DNA from: Candidatus Omnitrophota bacterium
GTDB lineage: Bacteria; Omnitrophota; Gorgyraeia; Zapsychrales; Zapsychraceae
DNA: 34,146 bases
Direction of reading: 5' to 3'
Assembly (NCBI GenBank): GCA_016214285.1
Contig: JACROV010000096.1
Coordinates: forward strand, 1 to 34,146
Part shown: piece after piece, positions 15,061 through 23,202 of the stretch
Layout: every line of letters starts with the position of its first letter
How positions within the stretch are numbered: position 1 is the stretch's first letter
Notes under the pieces: model-generated
The model's input: the letters and a program-made list of their open reading frames with translations, nothing else
The model's database searches: none
Told to the model about the DNA's origin: nothing
Program-made: the position numbers and the translations under genes

Positions 15061-15774
15061 ATGCTGAAAGTGGGGGACTGCAAGTCTGATATGTTTAAAA
15101 CATTTCGTTATAATATTCGATTGTCGTACCTTGTCATGCTTTTGGCGTTGGCAGCTTCCGGCTGCGCGACGGTCAACACAAAGAAAGATTACATCGTTGG
15201 CGGATTTCCGGAGAAGGGCCGCCAGGGAGTGTACCATAAGGTCAAAAAAGGTGAAACGCTCTGGAGCATCGCCAAGACCTATGATGTGTCGATAAAGGAG
15301 GTCATTGACTCTAACCGTATCCCCAATGTCGCCCGTGTCGAAGAGAACCAACTGGTCTTTATCCCGGGCGTTCACGCGAGCAAAGAAATTACCGTCAACA
15401 AGGCCGAGGAGAACGGTTTCGCCTGGCCGGTGCGCGGGAAACTGATAGGCTATTTCCACGAACGTAAAGGGGCGTACTTCAACAAAGGGATCGACATCCA
15501 GGCCAGGGAAGGGGACACCGTCCGGGCGGCCCGGCGCGGACAGGTGGTCTTCGCGGATTACCTGATGGGCTACGGTTATACGGTTATTTTGAGTCACGCG
15601 GATGAGTTCTTTTCCGTGTACGCGCGTAACGGCAAACTTCTTGTCGGGTTAAACGATTCAGTGCATCAGGGGCAGGACATCGCGCGGGTCGGTCAGGGAG
15701 ACAATCCGTCGCACGTGCATTTTGAGATCAGGAAACGATCGCTGGAAGACAATCCTCTTTATTACTTGCCATAA
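15061..15774 (+). CDS. NlpD-like lipoprotein: LysM plus degenerate LytM domain
   Basis: Likely outer-membrane lipoprotein that activates cell-wall amidases in division. A signal peptide ends in lipobox AASGC (Cys35). A LysM domain follows (YHKVKKGETLWSIAKTYDVS), then an M23/LytM domain ending HVHFEIRKRSLEDNPLYYLP. The first metal His is Asn (FNKGIDIQ), as in E. coli NlpD (NKGIDIAG), and the YAH motif is YARN. It should therefore not be an active peptidase. ATG 15061 has AGGAG 5 nt upstream; ATG 15091 (MFKTFRYN) is an alternative with a more typical signal length. The gene stands alone between the tRNA region and the ATPase. Confidence 0.85.
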   Translation: MLKVGDCKSDMFKTFRYNIRLSYLVMLLALAASGCATVNTKKDYIVGGFPEKGRQGVYHKVKKGETLWSIAKTYDVSIKEVIDSNRIPNVARVEENQLVFIPGVHASKEITVNKAEENGFAWPVRGKLIGYFHERKGAYFNKGIDIQAREGDTVRAARRGQVVFADYLMGYGYTVILSHADEFFSVYARNGKLLVGLNDSVHQGQDIARVGQGDNPSHVHFEIRKRSLEDNPLYYLP

Positions 15775-15810
15775 GAGGATAAGGCATATAAAATGACGAA
15801 CATTGATTGC

Positions 15811-15873
15811 ACTGATTTTTTATTGATTATACACTGGCTACATCAGTGTAATCCCGGTCTTGGATAAATCAGT
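15811..15873. repeat. ATCAGTG palindromic repeat
   Basis: ACTGATTT and GATTATACACTG on the left face CAGTGTAATC and AAATCAGT on the right, forming an imperfect stem. The core TACACTG/CAGTGTA (15830-15850) is perfect. The right flank repeats ATCAGTG (AAATCAGTGAAATCAGTGATTT). It lies in the 119-nt gap before the ATPase gene and may include its promoter, but no convincing -35/-10 pair is called. Confidence 0.6.
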
Positions 15874-15893
15874 GAAATCAGTGATTTAATCGT

Positions 15894-17519
15894 ATGAGCG
15901 TACAACAGAATTTTTTTGGCCGTACGGCCATCCTGGAATTGTTGAAAAAAAGGGTCCTTGACCTTAAAGAGGGATACCGGCAGAACGTCGCCCTCTTCGG
16001 GAACCGTTATATCGGCAAGACCGCCATTCTCCGGCAGTTCCTCGCCAACCTCGACGAAGAGATCCCCGTGGTGTACATCGACGTGGAAAACAAGGATTTT
16101 CGTTCTTTCCTGGATCAATTCGTCGGCAGCCTGTTGTGCAATTACTCCCGCAGCCGCAAACTTCCCCTCTATGAAGACGTCGCGCTTCTTTTGGAAAGCG
16201 TCCAGGAGAGCATCCCCCATACCGTTTCGGTCATCCGCAAGATCTATAAAGATTATCACGCCAAGAAATTGAGCACGTCATTTCACGGGCTTTTAGCCTT
16301 GCCGGAGATCTTTACCAACGAGACCGGACGCGTCTGCGTTCTGGTTTTGGATGAGTTCCATCGCCTGGAAGAGGCCACCGTGCCCAACGCGTTCGCGCAT
16401 TTGGGTAAAAAGATTATGACGCAAAAAAAGTGTCTTTACGTGGTGACGAGTTCTCATCCGCAGCAAGCCCAAAAGGTCCTTTTGGAAAAATTGTCATTGC
16501 TTTTCGGTAATTTCGAGATGATTCCCGTGGACCCGCTTGACCCGCAGACGAGCCGGCAGTTCATCGAAGAAACCTTGCAGGGCATCATCATCAAAGAGCC
16601 GTTACGTGATTTCCTCGTTGATTTTACCGGAGGATATCCTCTTTATCTGCATCTGATTTGTAACGAACTGGTAAGTTTAAGCGTTTTACACGGCCAGGAT
16701 GAGGTCTTCATCCCTGTGTTGGCCCGGGCGGTCGAGAACACCATCTTCAACCGCTGGGGGCTTATCAGCCGGCATTTTGAATTGATGGTCCAGGAACTGG
16801 CCGCCGGCAAAGGCAACCAGATCATCCCCGCGCTTTTAATGAGCCTTGCCAACGATAAACATAAGGCGGATGATCTGTGCGCCGAACTGGGATTCAGGAA
16901 AAACCAGGTCACCGGGAAGATAAACCGTCTTAAAGAAGAAGGGGTCATTTTCAAGAACGGCAATTTTTATTATTTCCGGGACAAGCTTCTTAAATATTGG
17001 ATCAAATATATCTTCCAGCCGCGGTTAAAGGACATGGGAGGCGATCCGCAGCAGCGCCGGGAACGGTTCCACCAGGAGTTCCAGTCATGCGTAGAGAATT
17101 TCAACGTCACTTCCGCCAAGAACCTGCCGTTACGCATCATGGAATTGCTGTATTGTTTCGACAATGAGGCCTTTGACCTCAACGGCCGCAAGTATAAGCT
17201 CCCGGTGTTTCGGGAAATCGTCCCCTGGAAGATCAGCAATGAGCAGGGACAATCCTTGAACGTGATCAAGGCGTTGACCAACGAGGACGTATGGCTGATT
17301 GCGGTCAAGGGCGAGAACGTCAGCGAGGCGGAGGTCAGCGCGCTGTTGGAAGAATCCCGCAAGAACGCGCCCAAGCCCCAGCGGCATCTGATCATTTCGC
17401 TTAAGACCCTCGATGAGAATACGCGCTTGAAGGCGCTGCAGGAGCGTTGCTGGATATGGAACGAGGATGAGATCAACATCCTGTTGACCCTTTTTAATAA
17501 ACCCTACATTTCGCGATGA
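15894..17519 (+). CDS. AAA-type ATPase of the archaeal ATPase (PF01637-like) group
   Basis: A 541-aa ATPase of unknown role. It opens with a short NFFGRTAILELLKK segment, then a Walker A GNRYIGKTAIL (residues ~36-46), Walker B VLVLDEFHRL (~150) and a sensor-like LYVVTSSHP. A winged helix follows around residues 320-360 (DLCAELGFRKNQVTGKINRLKEEGVI), then YYFRDKLLKYWIKY. The last ~140 residues resemble the nuclease-fold C-termini seen in this ATPase group (VWLIAVKGENVSEAEV). Relatives are mostly uncharacterised; DNA or stress roles are guesses. It follows an AT-rich repeat and is coupled by ATGA to the phosphodiesterase gene. Confidence 0.75.
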   Translation: MSVQQNFFGRTAILELLKKRVLDLKEGYRQNVALFGNRYIGKTAILRQFLANLDEEIPVVYIDVENKDFRSFLDQFVGSLLCNYSRSRKLPLYEDVALLLESVQESIPHTVSVIRKIYKDYHAKKLSTSFHGLLALPEIFTNETGRVCVLVLDEFHRLEEATVPNAFAHLGKKIMTQKKCLYVVTSSHPQQAQKVLLEKLSLLFGNFEMIPVDPLDPQTSRQFIEETLQGIIIKEPLRDFLVDFTGGYPLYLHLICNELVSLSVLHGQDEVFIPVLARAVENTIFNRWGLISRHFELMVQELAAGKGNQIIPALLMSLANDKHKADDLCAELGFRKNQVTGKINRLKEEGVIFKNGNFYYFRDKLLKYWIKYIFQPRLKDMGGDPQQRRERFHQEFQSCVENFNVTSAKNLPLRIMELLYCFDNEAFDLNGRKYKLPVFREIVPWKISNEQGQSLNVIKALTNEDVWLIAVKGENVSEAEVSALLEESRKNAPKPQRHLIISLKTLDENTRLKALQERCWIWNEDEINILLTLFNKPYISR

Positions 17520-17998
17520 AGATCGGCGTCGTTTCGGATACGCATTCTTTGTTGATCCCTCCGGAAGTGATCAATGGCTTGAACAAAACGGATATGATCA
17601 TCCACGCGGGGGATTTTTGCACCGTGAAAGATGTCGAAATTTTCAGCCGGCTCAAGGATTTTAAAGGGGTTTACGGGAACATGGATGGCGCGGATGTCCG
17701 CAAAATCTTACCACGCCGCGAGATCCTCGAAATCGAAGGCGTGACGCTCGGCATATTCCACGGAGAAGGACCGAGAGAGTCGATCTTGGACGCGGTCCAT
17801 AACGCGTTCAATGACCGGAAGCTCGACGTGGTCGTTTTCGGCCATTCGCACCAACCCTTTAACAAGCAGATCGGCGACACGTTATATTTCAACCCGGGAA
17901 GTCCCAACGATATGGTCTCTGCTCCGTATTGCTCTTATGGTATTCTGGAGATCAAATCCGGCACAGTCACGGGAAATATCGTTAAGTTGAAAGGATGA
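17516..17998 (+). CDS. YfcE/MJ0936-type metallophosphoesterase
   Basis: A compact 160-aa calcineurin-like phosphoesterase. Metal-binding blocks are in order: VVSDTHS, IHAGDF, VYGNMDG, FHGEG and FGHSHQPFN. The family hydrolyses phosphodiesters with Mn2+ in vitro; the physiological substrate is generally unknown. The start overlaps the ATPase stop (ATGA), and its own stop falls next to the HIT gene start. Complete and typical in length. Confidence 0.92.
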   Translation: MKIGVVSDTHSLLIPPEVINGLNKTDMIIHAGDFCTVKDVEIFSRLKDFKGVYGNMDGADVRKILPRREILEIEGVTLGIFHGEGPRESILDAVHNAFNDRKLDVVVFGHSHQPFNKQIGDTLYFNPGSPNDMVSAPYCSYGILEIKSGTVTGNIVKLKG

Positions 17999-18000
17999 TC

Positions 18001-18498
18001 ATGGAAAGGCTTTGGGCCCCCTGGCGCGTCACCTATATCACGCAGATTGTCAAGAAGAGCAAAGGGTGCGTGTTTTGTACTATCTTTAAGCAAAAAAAAG
18101 ACGCGGAAAATTACGTTCTGACGCGCACGGCCCACGCGTATTCCGTCCTGAATATTTATCCGTACAATAACGGTCATATGCTGATCGTGACCAATCGCCA
18201 TGTAGACGATCTGGATAAACTGACGCGCGTTGAACGGGAAGACCTGTTCGATCTTTTACGGACGACCAAATCTTTGGTCCAGCGCTCGCTTAAGCCCAAA
18301 GGGTATAATATCGGGATCAATCTGGGCCGCGTCGCCGGGGCGGGGTTCCCCGGTCATGTGCATATCCATCTTGTCCCGCGATGGAAAGGCGATGTCAATT
18401 TTATGCCGGTGACCGCCCACACAAAAGTTTTATCCCAGTCCCTTGAGGCCCTATATAAGGAATTGAGCCGTGCTGCTTCGCACAAGAGAAGACATTGA
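18001..18498 (+). CDS. HIT family nucleotide hydrolase/phosphorylase
   Basis: A 165-aa HIT-domain protein, close to the Ap4A phosphorylase-like branch that begins MERLWAPWR and has GCVFC zinc-type cysteines. The catalytic triad His-x-His-x-His is in FPGHVHIHLVPRW; YNNGHMLIVTNRHV and GYNIGINLGRVAGAGFPGH are also typical. Likely acts on dinucleoside polyphosphates or AMP derivatives in the cytoplasm. ATG 18001 is chosen because AAAGGA lies 7 nt upstream and the N-terminus then fits the family; the track ATG at 17995 is too close to that site. It overlaps the dGTPase-like gene by 29 nt. Confidence 0.9.
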   Translation: MERLWAPWRVTYITQIVKKSKGCVFCTIFKQKKDAENYVLTRTAHAYSVLNIYPYNNGHMLIVTNRHVDDLDKLTRVEREDLFDLLRTTKSLVQRSLKPKGYNIGINLGRVAGAGFPGHVHIHLVPRWKGDVNFMPVTAHTKVLSQSLEALYKELSRAASHKRRH

Positions 18499-19657
18499 AG
18501 AGTTAGAGGAAAAGATCCTTGCCCCGTACGCGATGAAGAGCAAAGATACGGACGGGAGGATATATGATGAGCCTAAACACGATGTCCGCACGTGTTATCA
18601 GCGCGACCGCGACCGCGTCGTCCACTGCGAGGCGTTCCGCAAGCTCGAATATAAAACGCAGGTCTTCGTCATTTTTGAGGGCGATTATTACCGCACGCGC
18701 TTGACCCACACCATCGAAGTCGCCCAGATCGCCCGAACGATCGGCCGGGCGTTGGCGCTCAACGAGGATCTCATCGAGGCCATCGCCCTGGCGCATGACC
18801 TGGGACATCCGCCCTTCGGGCACGCCGGGGAAGGCGCGCTTAATGAGATCATGAAATCCGCTAAAGTGCCCGGGTTCAATCATAACGTGCGCAGCTTTGA
18901 GATCGTCACAAAGTACGAAAAGCGTTATCCCGATTTTGACGGGCTCAATCTCACGGAAGAGGTTTTGGTCGGTATCTTGAAGCATCGCACCATCTATGAC
19001 AAGCCCGGCATCACGGGAGAATACGCCAACAAGGGACAGACCCTTGAGGCGCTCGTCGTTGACATCGCGGATTCCCTGGCGTATCTGTCGCACGATATCG
19101 ACGACGGGATCACCTCCGGGTGCATCAGCGAAGACGACCTGGCCGACAGTCAGCTTTGGAGAAAAGCCTACCAGCGCGTCGACCCGAGCCTTAATTCCAA
19201 AGATAAACAGATGTTCAAATACCAGATCGTCAAGGCCCTCATCGATATCCAGATGAAAGATCTTCTGGTGACCTCCAGTCAGCGGCTGGAGCAGCTGAAT
19301 TTGAAATCCTCCCGCGCGGTCAAAGATTATAATTTGAAAAATCCGGCGAATCCTGTTATTGATTTCAGTCCGGCGCTTAAAGAAGAGCGGGATTATCTGC
19401 AGACCGTGTTGAACAAAAAGCTTTATCATCATTACCGGGTGGTGCGCATGACGGACAAGGCCAACCGGATCATCCATGACCTCTTTGCGGTGTATAAGGA
19501 AAACCCCGCGCAATTGCCGTATTCGGTCTATCAAAGGGACAAACGTTACAGTGATACCGAAAAATATGAAATCATCGGCAACTACATCGCGTCGATGACG
19601 GACAGGTTCGCGCTCGATGAGCACAAAAAACTTTTCGACCCTTACCAAAAGGTATAA
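18470..19657 (+). CDS. Deoxyguanosinetriphosphate triphosphohydrolase-like HD protein
   Basis: HD-domain nucleotide hydrolase of the dGTPase-like (Dgt type 2) family, which cleaves dNTPs to nucleosides and triphosphate. The start region has HDVRTCYQRDRDRVVHCEAFRKLEYKTQVF and YYRTRLTHTIEVAQIAR (His80). The HD pair is in IALAHDLGHPPFGH (His109-Asp110), and NHNVRSFEIV and DIADSLAYLSHDIDDGI complete the metal and substrate site. Length 395 aa is usual. The start is GTG 18470 inside the HIT gene. The 3' end overlaps the GAF gene by 41 nt. A second nucleotide-pool enzyme beside the HIT gene suggests shared housekeeping. Confidence 0.92.
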   Translation: MLLRTREDIEELEEKILAPYAMKSKDTDGRIYDEPKHDVRTCYQRDRDRVVHCEAFRKLEYKTQVFVIFEGDYYRTRLTHTIEVAQIARTIGRALALNEDLIEAIALAHDLGHPPFGHAGEGALNEIMKSAKVPGFNHNVRSFEIVTKYEKRYPDFDGLNLTEEVLVGILKHRTIYDKPGITGEYANKGQTLEALVVDIADSLAYLSHDIDDGITSGCISEDDLADSQLWRKAYQRVDPSLNSKDKQMFKYQIVKALIDIQMKDLLVTSSQRLEQLNLKSSRAVKDYNLKNPANPVIDFSPALKEERDYLQTVLNKKLYHHYRVVRMTDKANRIIHDLFAVYKENPAQLPYSVYQRDKRYSDTEKYEIIGNYIASMTDRFALDEHKKLFDPYQKV

Positions 19658-20690
19658 GCTGATCCTTTCAGCCGTCCACATGATCTATAGGCTGGTGAAT
19701 TCCACCTATAACGTGGAGGAATTATCGCTGCGCCTGACGCGTCTGTTGTGCCAGTTCATCAAGGCCAGTTCGGCCAATATTTACCTGTTGGACAGTTCCC
19801 GCAAGAAGATCGCCCTGACCGCGATCTTCGATAATAAGATCAATATCCTGCTTAACAAAAAGAAACAGATGCAGAAACTTTCGGAAAAAGAAAAGAGGGT
19901 GGCCAGAGGATACGCGGTTTTTGAGAAACATCTGATCGGACTTCCGCTGGTGGCCGATGAGAACGTCGGGGCCGTCATTGTCCGCAGGGAAAGAAGCGAG
20001 CCCGCGTTCAGCGAGTTCGACAAAGAGATGCTCGCCATCGTGGCGGAACAATCCGTCACCGCCATCAAGAACATTCAGCTCTATCAAGACCAGCAGAAGA
20101 TCATCTTGGGGAGCATCCGGTTCATCGGCGAATTGCTCAAGCGGCAGGGGCACGCGCCGCTTACTACGCACACCCCGGTATATTTTAAGATCGTCAAATC
20201 CCTGGCAGAGCAACTCGCCGTCAGCCAGGAAGAGATCGACAACCTGTATTATGCCAGCGTGTTGCGCGACGCGGGAGCCATCGATGTTCCGTACAATATT
20301 TTGGCCAAGACAAGCCAGTTGACGCCGGAAGAATTCAAGGTCATCCGCGAGCATCCCGCCCAAAGCGTCGAATTGATCCGGCCCGTCGATTTTCTTCGTC
20401 CAGTACTGCCGATCATCTTGTATCGACGAGAACATTATGACGGCTCTGGATATCCGTCGGGCTTAAAACGCGAACAGATCCCTATCGGGGCGCGGATCAT
20501 GGCGGTCGTCGACGCTTTCGAGGCCATGACGCGCGATCGTCCGTACAAAATGAGGCTGTCGGTAGAAGAGGCGATCAGAGAACTGCGGATGAACAGCGGC
20601 ACGCAATTCGACCCCAGGGTCATTGACGCCTTTATCGTGTGCACGGGACAGAAAAAGTTCAGAAATTACTTGAGTTCAGCGAAGGGATAA
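19617..20690 (+). CDS. GAF domain plus degenerate HD-GYP domain protein
   Basis: A 357-aa putative signalling protein. Residues ~20-150 form a GAF-like sensor (NVEELSLRLTRLLCQFIKAS..FSEFDKEMLAIVAEQSVTAIKN). Residues ~180-345 are HD-GYP-like, with EHYDGSGYPSGL and IPIGARIMAVVDAFEAMTRDRPYK conserved. However, the HD pair reads RD (VLRDAGAIDVP instead of HDIGK) and the HHE motif reads RRE. Two or more metal ligands are therefore missing, so c-di-GMP phosphodiesterase activity is doubtful; it may bind the nucleotide or partner proteins. The ATG at 19617 overlaps the previous gene by 41 nt; MIYRLVN at 19680 is an alternative. Confidence 0.8.
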   Translation: MSTKNFSTLTKRYKLILSAVHMIYRLVNSTYNVEELSLRLTRLLCQFIKASSANIYLLDSSRKKIALTAIFDNKINILLNKKKQMQKLSEKEKRVARGYAVFEKHLIGLPLVADENVGAVIVRRERSEPAFSEFDKEMLAIVAEQSVTAIKNIQLYQDQQKIILGSIRFIGELLKRQGHAPLTTHTPVYFKIVKSLAEQLAVSQEEIDNLYYASVLRDAGAIDVPYNILAKTSQLTPEEFKVIREHPAQSVELIRPVDFLRPVLPIILYRREHYDGSGYPSGLKREQIPIGARIMAVVDAFEAMTRDRPYKMRLSVEEAIRELRMNSGTQFDPRVIDAFIVCTGQKKFRNYLSSAKG

Positions 20691-20697
20691 ACGTATA

Positions 20698-21330
20698 ATG
20701 GAACGCACGATGAGCACTGAACATACCCAGATCGAACTTTTCCCTTTCTTGACCGGACGCGCCCACAGCCGGATCGCCAGACCACGCTACCTGTTAAAAG
20801 ACTTGACACTTTCGGTGGAAAATACTATTGTTTTATGTATTGTTTTCGTCATGGCGGTGGTTTTATTTTTTTCCTTCGGAGTGGAGAGAGGGAAGCAGAT
20901 CGTCAAGGGTGCCTTGGCGGAGCCTCCCGCGACCATAACGGTACTATCGCCCCCCGAAGAACCATCCGGCAAAGTTGTTGAGCGTTCTCTCGCGCCAGCC
21001 GGAAGTACGAAACCGCAGAAGAATACCACACCCGCTCCGGCGGCCGGCTCGCAGCAACAAAAGCAAACGCCGGCGGCAATAAATGCCGCTCCTTCTCTGG
21101 AGAAAAAAGAAAAAGGCACATTTACAATTCAGGTCGCTTCCTTTAAAGAAAAGGGAAAGGCCCAGATGGAGGCGAAGCGTTTGAAGTCAAAAGATTACGA
21201 AATATTCGTCCTTCCTAAGGGCAAGCACTCCATTGTTTGCATCGGAAAATTCGCGATCAAAGACGAGGCTACGGAATTCTCGAATAAATTAAAAAGCAAG
21301 TATAATGATTGTCTGGTAAGGAGATTATAA
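20698..21330 (+). CDS. SPOR domain inner-membrane protein
   Basis: A 210-aa single-pass membrane protein. The cytoplasmic N-terminus (~40 aa) is followed by a transmembrane helix at about 43-62 (TIVLCIVFVMAVVLFFSFG), a Pro/Ala/Gln-rich periplasmic linker and a C-terminal SPOR domain from about 138 (FTIQVASFKEKGKAQMEAKRLKS). SPOR domains bind denuded peptidoglycan glycans at the division site. The start ATG 20698 follows the previous stop by 8 nt with AAGGGA upstream. Its linker differs in base usage from its neighbours, being richer in repeats of Pro/Ala codons. Confidence 0.88.
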   Translation: MERTMSTEHTQIELFPFLTGRAHSRIARPRYLLKDLTLSVENTIVLCIVFVMAVVLFFSFGVERGKQIVKGALAEPPATITVLSPPEEPSGKVVERSLAPAGSTKPQKNTTPAPAAGSQQQKQTPAAINAAPSLEKKEKGTFTIQVASFKEKGKAQMEAKRLKSKDYEIFVLPKGKHSIVCIGKFAIKDEATEFSNKLKSKYNDCLVRRL

Positions 21331-21332
21331 AT

Positions 21333-21617
21333 ATGTCGTTACATCCTTCTTTAAGAGTCGATTCTTCATCAACGCAGCAGCGCACCGTTTTGACGCGTAT
21401 TGAGCGTATCAAGGACCTTATGAAAAAAGGCCTTTGGAATGAATCTCAGCCCGTGACCGCGTTACCGAAAACGAAGATCATCAAGATCAAGACGGCCAAG
21501 GCGAAGAAGAAAGAAGAAGGCGCAGAAGGTGTTGCCGCCCCGGGCGCCGCTCCGGCCGCAGGTGTCGCCGCTCCGGCCGCGAAGGCAGTAGCAAAACCAG
21601 CAACAAAAAAGGCCTAG
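21333..21617 (+). CDS. PVC-type small basic protein with Ala/Lys tail
   Basis: A 94-aa basic protein beginning MSLHPSLRVDSSSTQQRTVLTRIERIKDLMKKGLW and continuing SQPVTALPKTKIIKIK. This fits the small basic protein family known from Planctomycetes, Verrucomicrobia and Chlamydiae (TIGR04137-like by memory), thought to relate to the ribosome. The last ~35 residues are a repetitive Ala/Pro/Gly tail ending in Lys, which the short family members lack. ATG 21333 is preferred over the track start at 21309, which lies inside the SPOR gene. It is the best taxonomic marker in the window. Confidence 0.8.
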   Translation: MSLHPSLRVDSSSTQQRTVLTRIERIKDLMKKGLWNESQPVTALPKTKIIKIKTAKAKKKEEGAEGVAAPGAAPAAGVAAPAAKAVAKPATKKA

Positions 21618-21623
21618 TCCAGA

Positions 21624-22541
21624 ATGCCTTACAAGTGTCGTTTCCTTAAAGTGAAACGAATTGTCGTGGTTTTTGCCGTTGCCTTCCTGGTTCCTGCCCC
21701 TGCGTTTGCCGCGCAGGAATCCTTCCCCTTTTTAGCCCAAGCGATCAACGAACGCGTCAATGTCCGCGCCGGACAAAGCCAGAACTTCGAAAAACTTTAC
21801 CAATTAGAAAAAGGTGAAGAAGTTATCGTCGTGGGCAAGGATTTCAGCTGGTATAAGGTCCAGATTCCTCCAAGTACGTATGTTTACATTAGCGACAAAT
21901 ATGTGCGTCTGGTCAACAGCATGCCTGTAGGCTCTTCCCCGCAGGCCGAGAGGCTCCCGGCGGGAGGAACCTCTGGCCTGCGGGAGGAGGGAGAGATCAT
22001 CGGTGACCGCGTGAATGTCCGGTCTTCCGCGAAGGTCGAGTCGACTATTCTGGGCCAGGTGGAAAAAGGGTCACGCGTTCGCGTTCTCGAGAAGATCCCT
22101 GGATGGTACAAGATCGCCCCGCCGGCACAGGTTTTCGGCTGGGTTGCCGACGGACTGGTAAAATTTAAATCCAGGGACATCACGGCGTATCATCCAAAGG
22201 AGAGGCATCAAGAAGGATCCCCGGCCGGCGAACCAGGCAGCGAGGCAAGCGAAACAAGCCAGGCGCCGCAACCCGCGACGCAAGGGGCAGCATCCGCCAA
22301 TTCCCAAAAGGTTTCGGTAACCGGAGTCCTGCGGTTATTACCGCCGCGCCAGGATAATATTGACGTGTCCTATGAACTGCTCATCCGCAACAAGTCCGCC
22401 TATTTTATTCAAGGTCCGCGCGCCATGTTCGACGATTTTGCCCGCCACACGGTCACGGCCGAGGGGGCGTTAAACGCCGATCTTGAAAAACAGTTTTTAA
22501 GGCCTGTCCTGAACGTTGCCCGGGTCCAATTGGTGTTGTAA
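21624..22541 (+). CDS. Secreted protein with two bacterial SH3 domains
   Basis: A 305-aa exported protein. A Sec signal peptide (MPYKCRFLKVKRIVVVFAVAFLV..AFA) should be cut after residue ~29. Two SH3b domains follow: RVNVRAGQSQNFEKLYQLEKGEEVIVV (~40-95) and RVNVRSSAKVESTILGQVEKGSRVRVL (~130-180). Such domains bind peptidoglycan or proteins. Between them lies a palindromic insert (VGSSPQAERLPAGGTSGLREE). After a Gln/Ala/Ser-rich linker, the C-terminal ~80 residues (SYELLIRNKSAYFIQGPRAMFD) form a further domain that I do not recognise. Start ATG 21624; the 5' ribosome site is weak. Confidence 0.85.
   Translation: MPYKCRFLKVKRIVVVFAVAFLVPAPAFAAQESFPFLAQAINERVNVRAGQSQNFEKLYQLEKGEEVIVVGKDFSWYKVQIPPSTYVYISDKYVRLVNSMPVGSSPQAERLPAGGTSGLREEGEIIGDRVNVRSSAKVESTILGQVEKGSRVRVLEKIPGWYKIAPPAQVFGWVADGLVKFKSRDITAYHPKERHQEGSPAGEPGSEASETSQAPQPATQGAASANSQKVSVTGVLRLLPPRQDNIDVSYELLIRNKSAYFIQGPRAMFDDFARHTVTAEGALNADLEKQFLRPVLNVARVQLVL
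21931..21990. repeat. In-frame GC-rich palindrome in the SH3-protein gene
   Basis: CTCTTCCCCGCAGGCCGAGAGG (21932-21953) faces CCTCTGGCCTGCGGGAGGAG (21970-21989) with few mismatches. Between them, CTCCCGGCGGGAG forms an inner hairpin. The copy shares GAGAGGCTCCC..CGGGAGG and TGCGGGAGGAGG with the acyltransferase copy. It is read in frame and lies in the linker between the two SH3 domains, where insertion should be tolerated. Confidence 0.8.
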
Positions 22542-22578
22542 GACGTTTTTGTAAGAGGATATAGAGGGGCATCCCTTC

Positions 22579-23202
22579 GTGATTCTTGAGATCATTTCTA
22601 TCGCAGTTATACTTTTTTTTGCCGTGGTGGTGCATGAATACGCCCACGGCTGGGCCGCGTATAAATTGGGTGACCCGACGGCAAAATTAGCCGGCCGCCT
22701 GACGCTTAATCCGATCATGCACGTTGACCCTGTGGGGACCATTTTTCTCCCGGGGGTATTGATCGCGTTACGCCTGCTGGGCATGAATACCTTTTTGTTC
22801 GGCTGGGCGAAACCTATCCCTGTCAATTTCTCAAGGTTGCGTAATCCCCGGAGGGATATGATGCTGGTCGGTTTGGCGGGGCCGGCGGTCAATGTCGTAA
22901 TGGCGGTTGCTATCAGCCGGTTGGCGCGGGTTCCCGCGTCTTTGGAGGTTTACAAATTCGTCGAAGCGGCGGTATTCATAAATCTGTTGCTGGCGACATT
23001 TAACATGATCCCGATCCCTCCGCTGGATGGTTCCCGGCTGGTCATGGGGCTGTTGCCACGGCAATTGGCGGTTCCCTACAGCCGGCTGGAACCGTATGGT
23101 ATATTTATCGTCATCTTGCTTGTTTCCGGCGGGATCCTGGATACCGTCGTAATCCCTGTCGTTGAATGGGCGGGAAGGTTATTGGGAGTACCATTTTCGT
23201 GA
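22579..23202 (+). CDS. M50 site-2 protease family membrane metalloprotease
   Basis: A 207-aa multi-pass membrane protein of the site-2 protease (rhomboid-unrelated) M50 family. The zinc motif HEYAH is in transmembrane helix 1 (VVVHEYAHGWAAYKLGD), and the third ligand motif NMIPIPPLDGSRL is near residues 137-150. Helices flank both. There is no PDZ domain, so it belongs to the small M50B-like group. Its target is unknown. The start is GTG 22579. It ends in a GTGA overlap with aroB. Confidence 0.92.
   Translation: MILEIISIAVILFFAVVVHEYAHGWAAYKLGDPTAKLAGRLTLNPIMHVDPVGTIFLPGVLIALRLLGMNTFLFGWAKPIPVNFSRLRNPRRDMMLVGLAGPAVNVVMAVAISRLARVPASLEVYKFVEAAVFINLLLATFNMIPIPPLDGSRLVMGLLPRQLAVPYSRLEPYGIFIVILLVSGGILDTVVIPVVEWAGRLLGVPFS

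Noticed and set aside
14814-15083. Minus-strand ORF of 89 aa ending in GDENRTHVTSLGS
   Set aside because: It is the antisense translation of the tRNA-Gly and flanking repeats; this peptide is a known false ORF type at tRNA genes.
18503-19681. Minus-strand ORF of 392 aa opposite dgt
   Set aside because: Full-length shadow of the dGTPase-like gene; no family motifs, and the plus strand has complete HD motifs.
20695-20700. TATAAT at the SPOR gene start
   Set aside because: It overlaps the ATG and so cannot drive this gene; probably chance.
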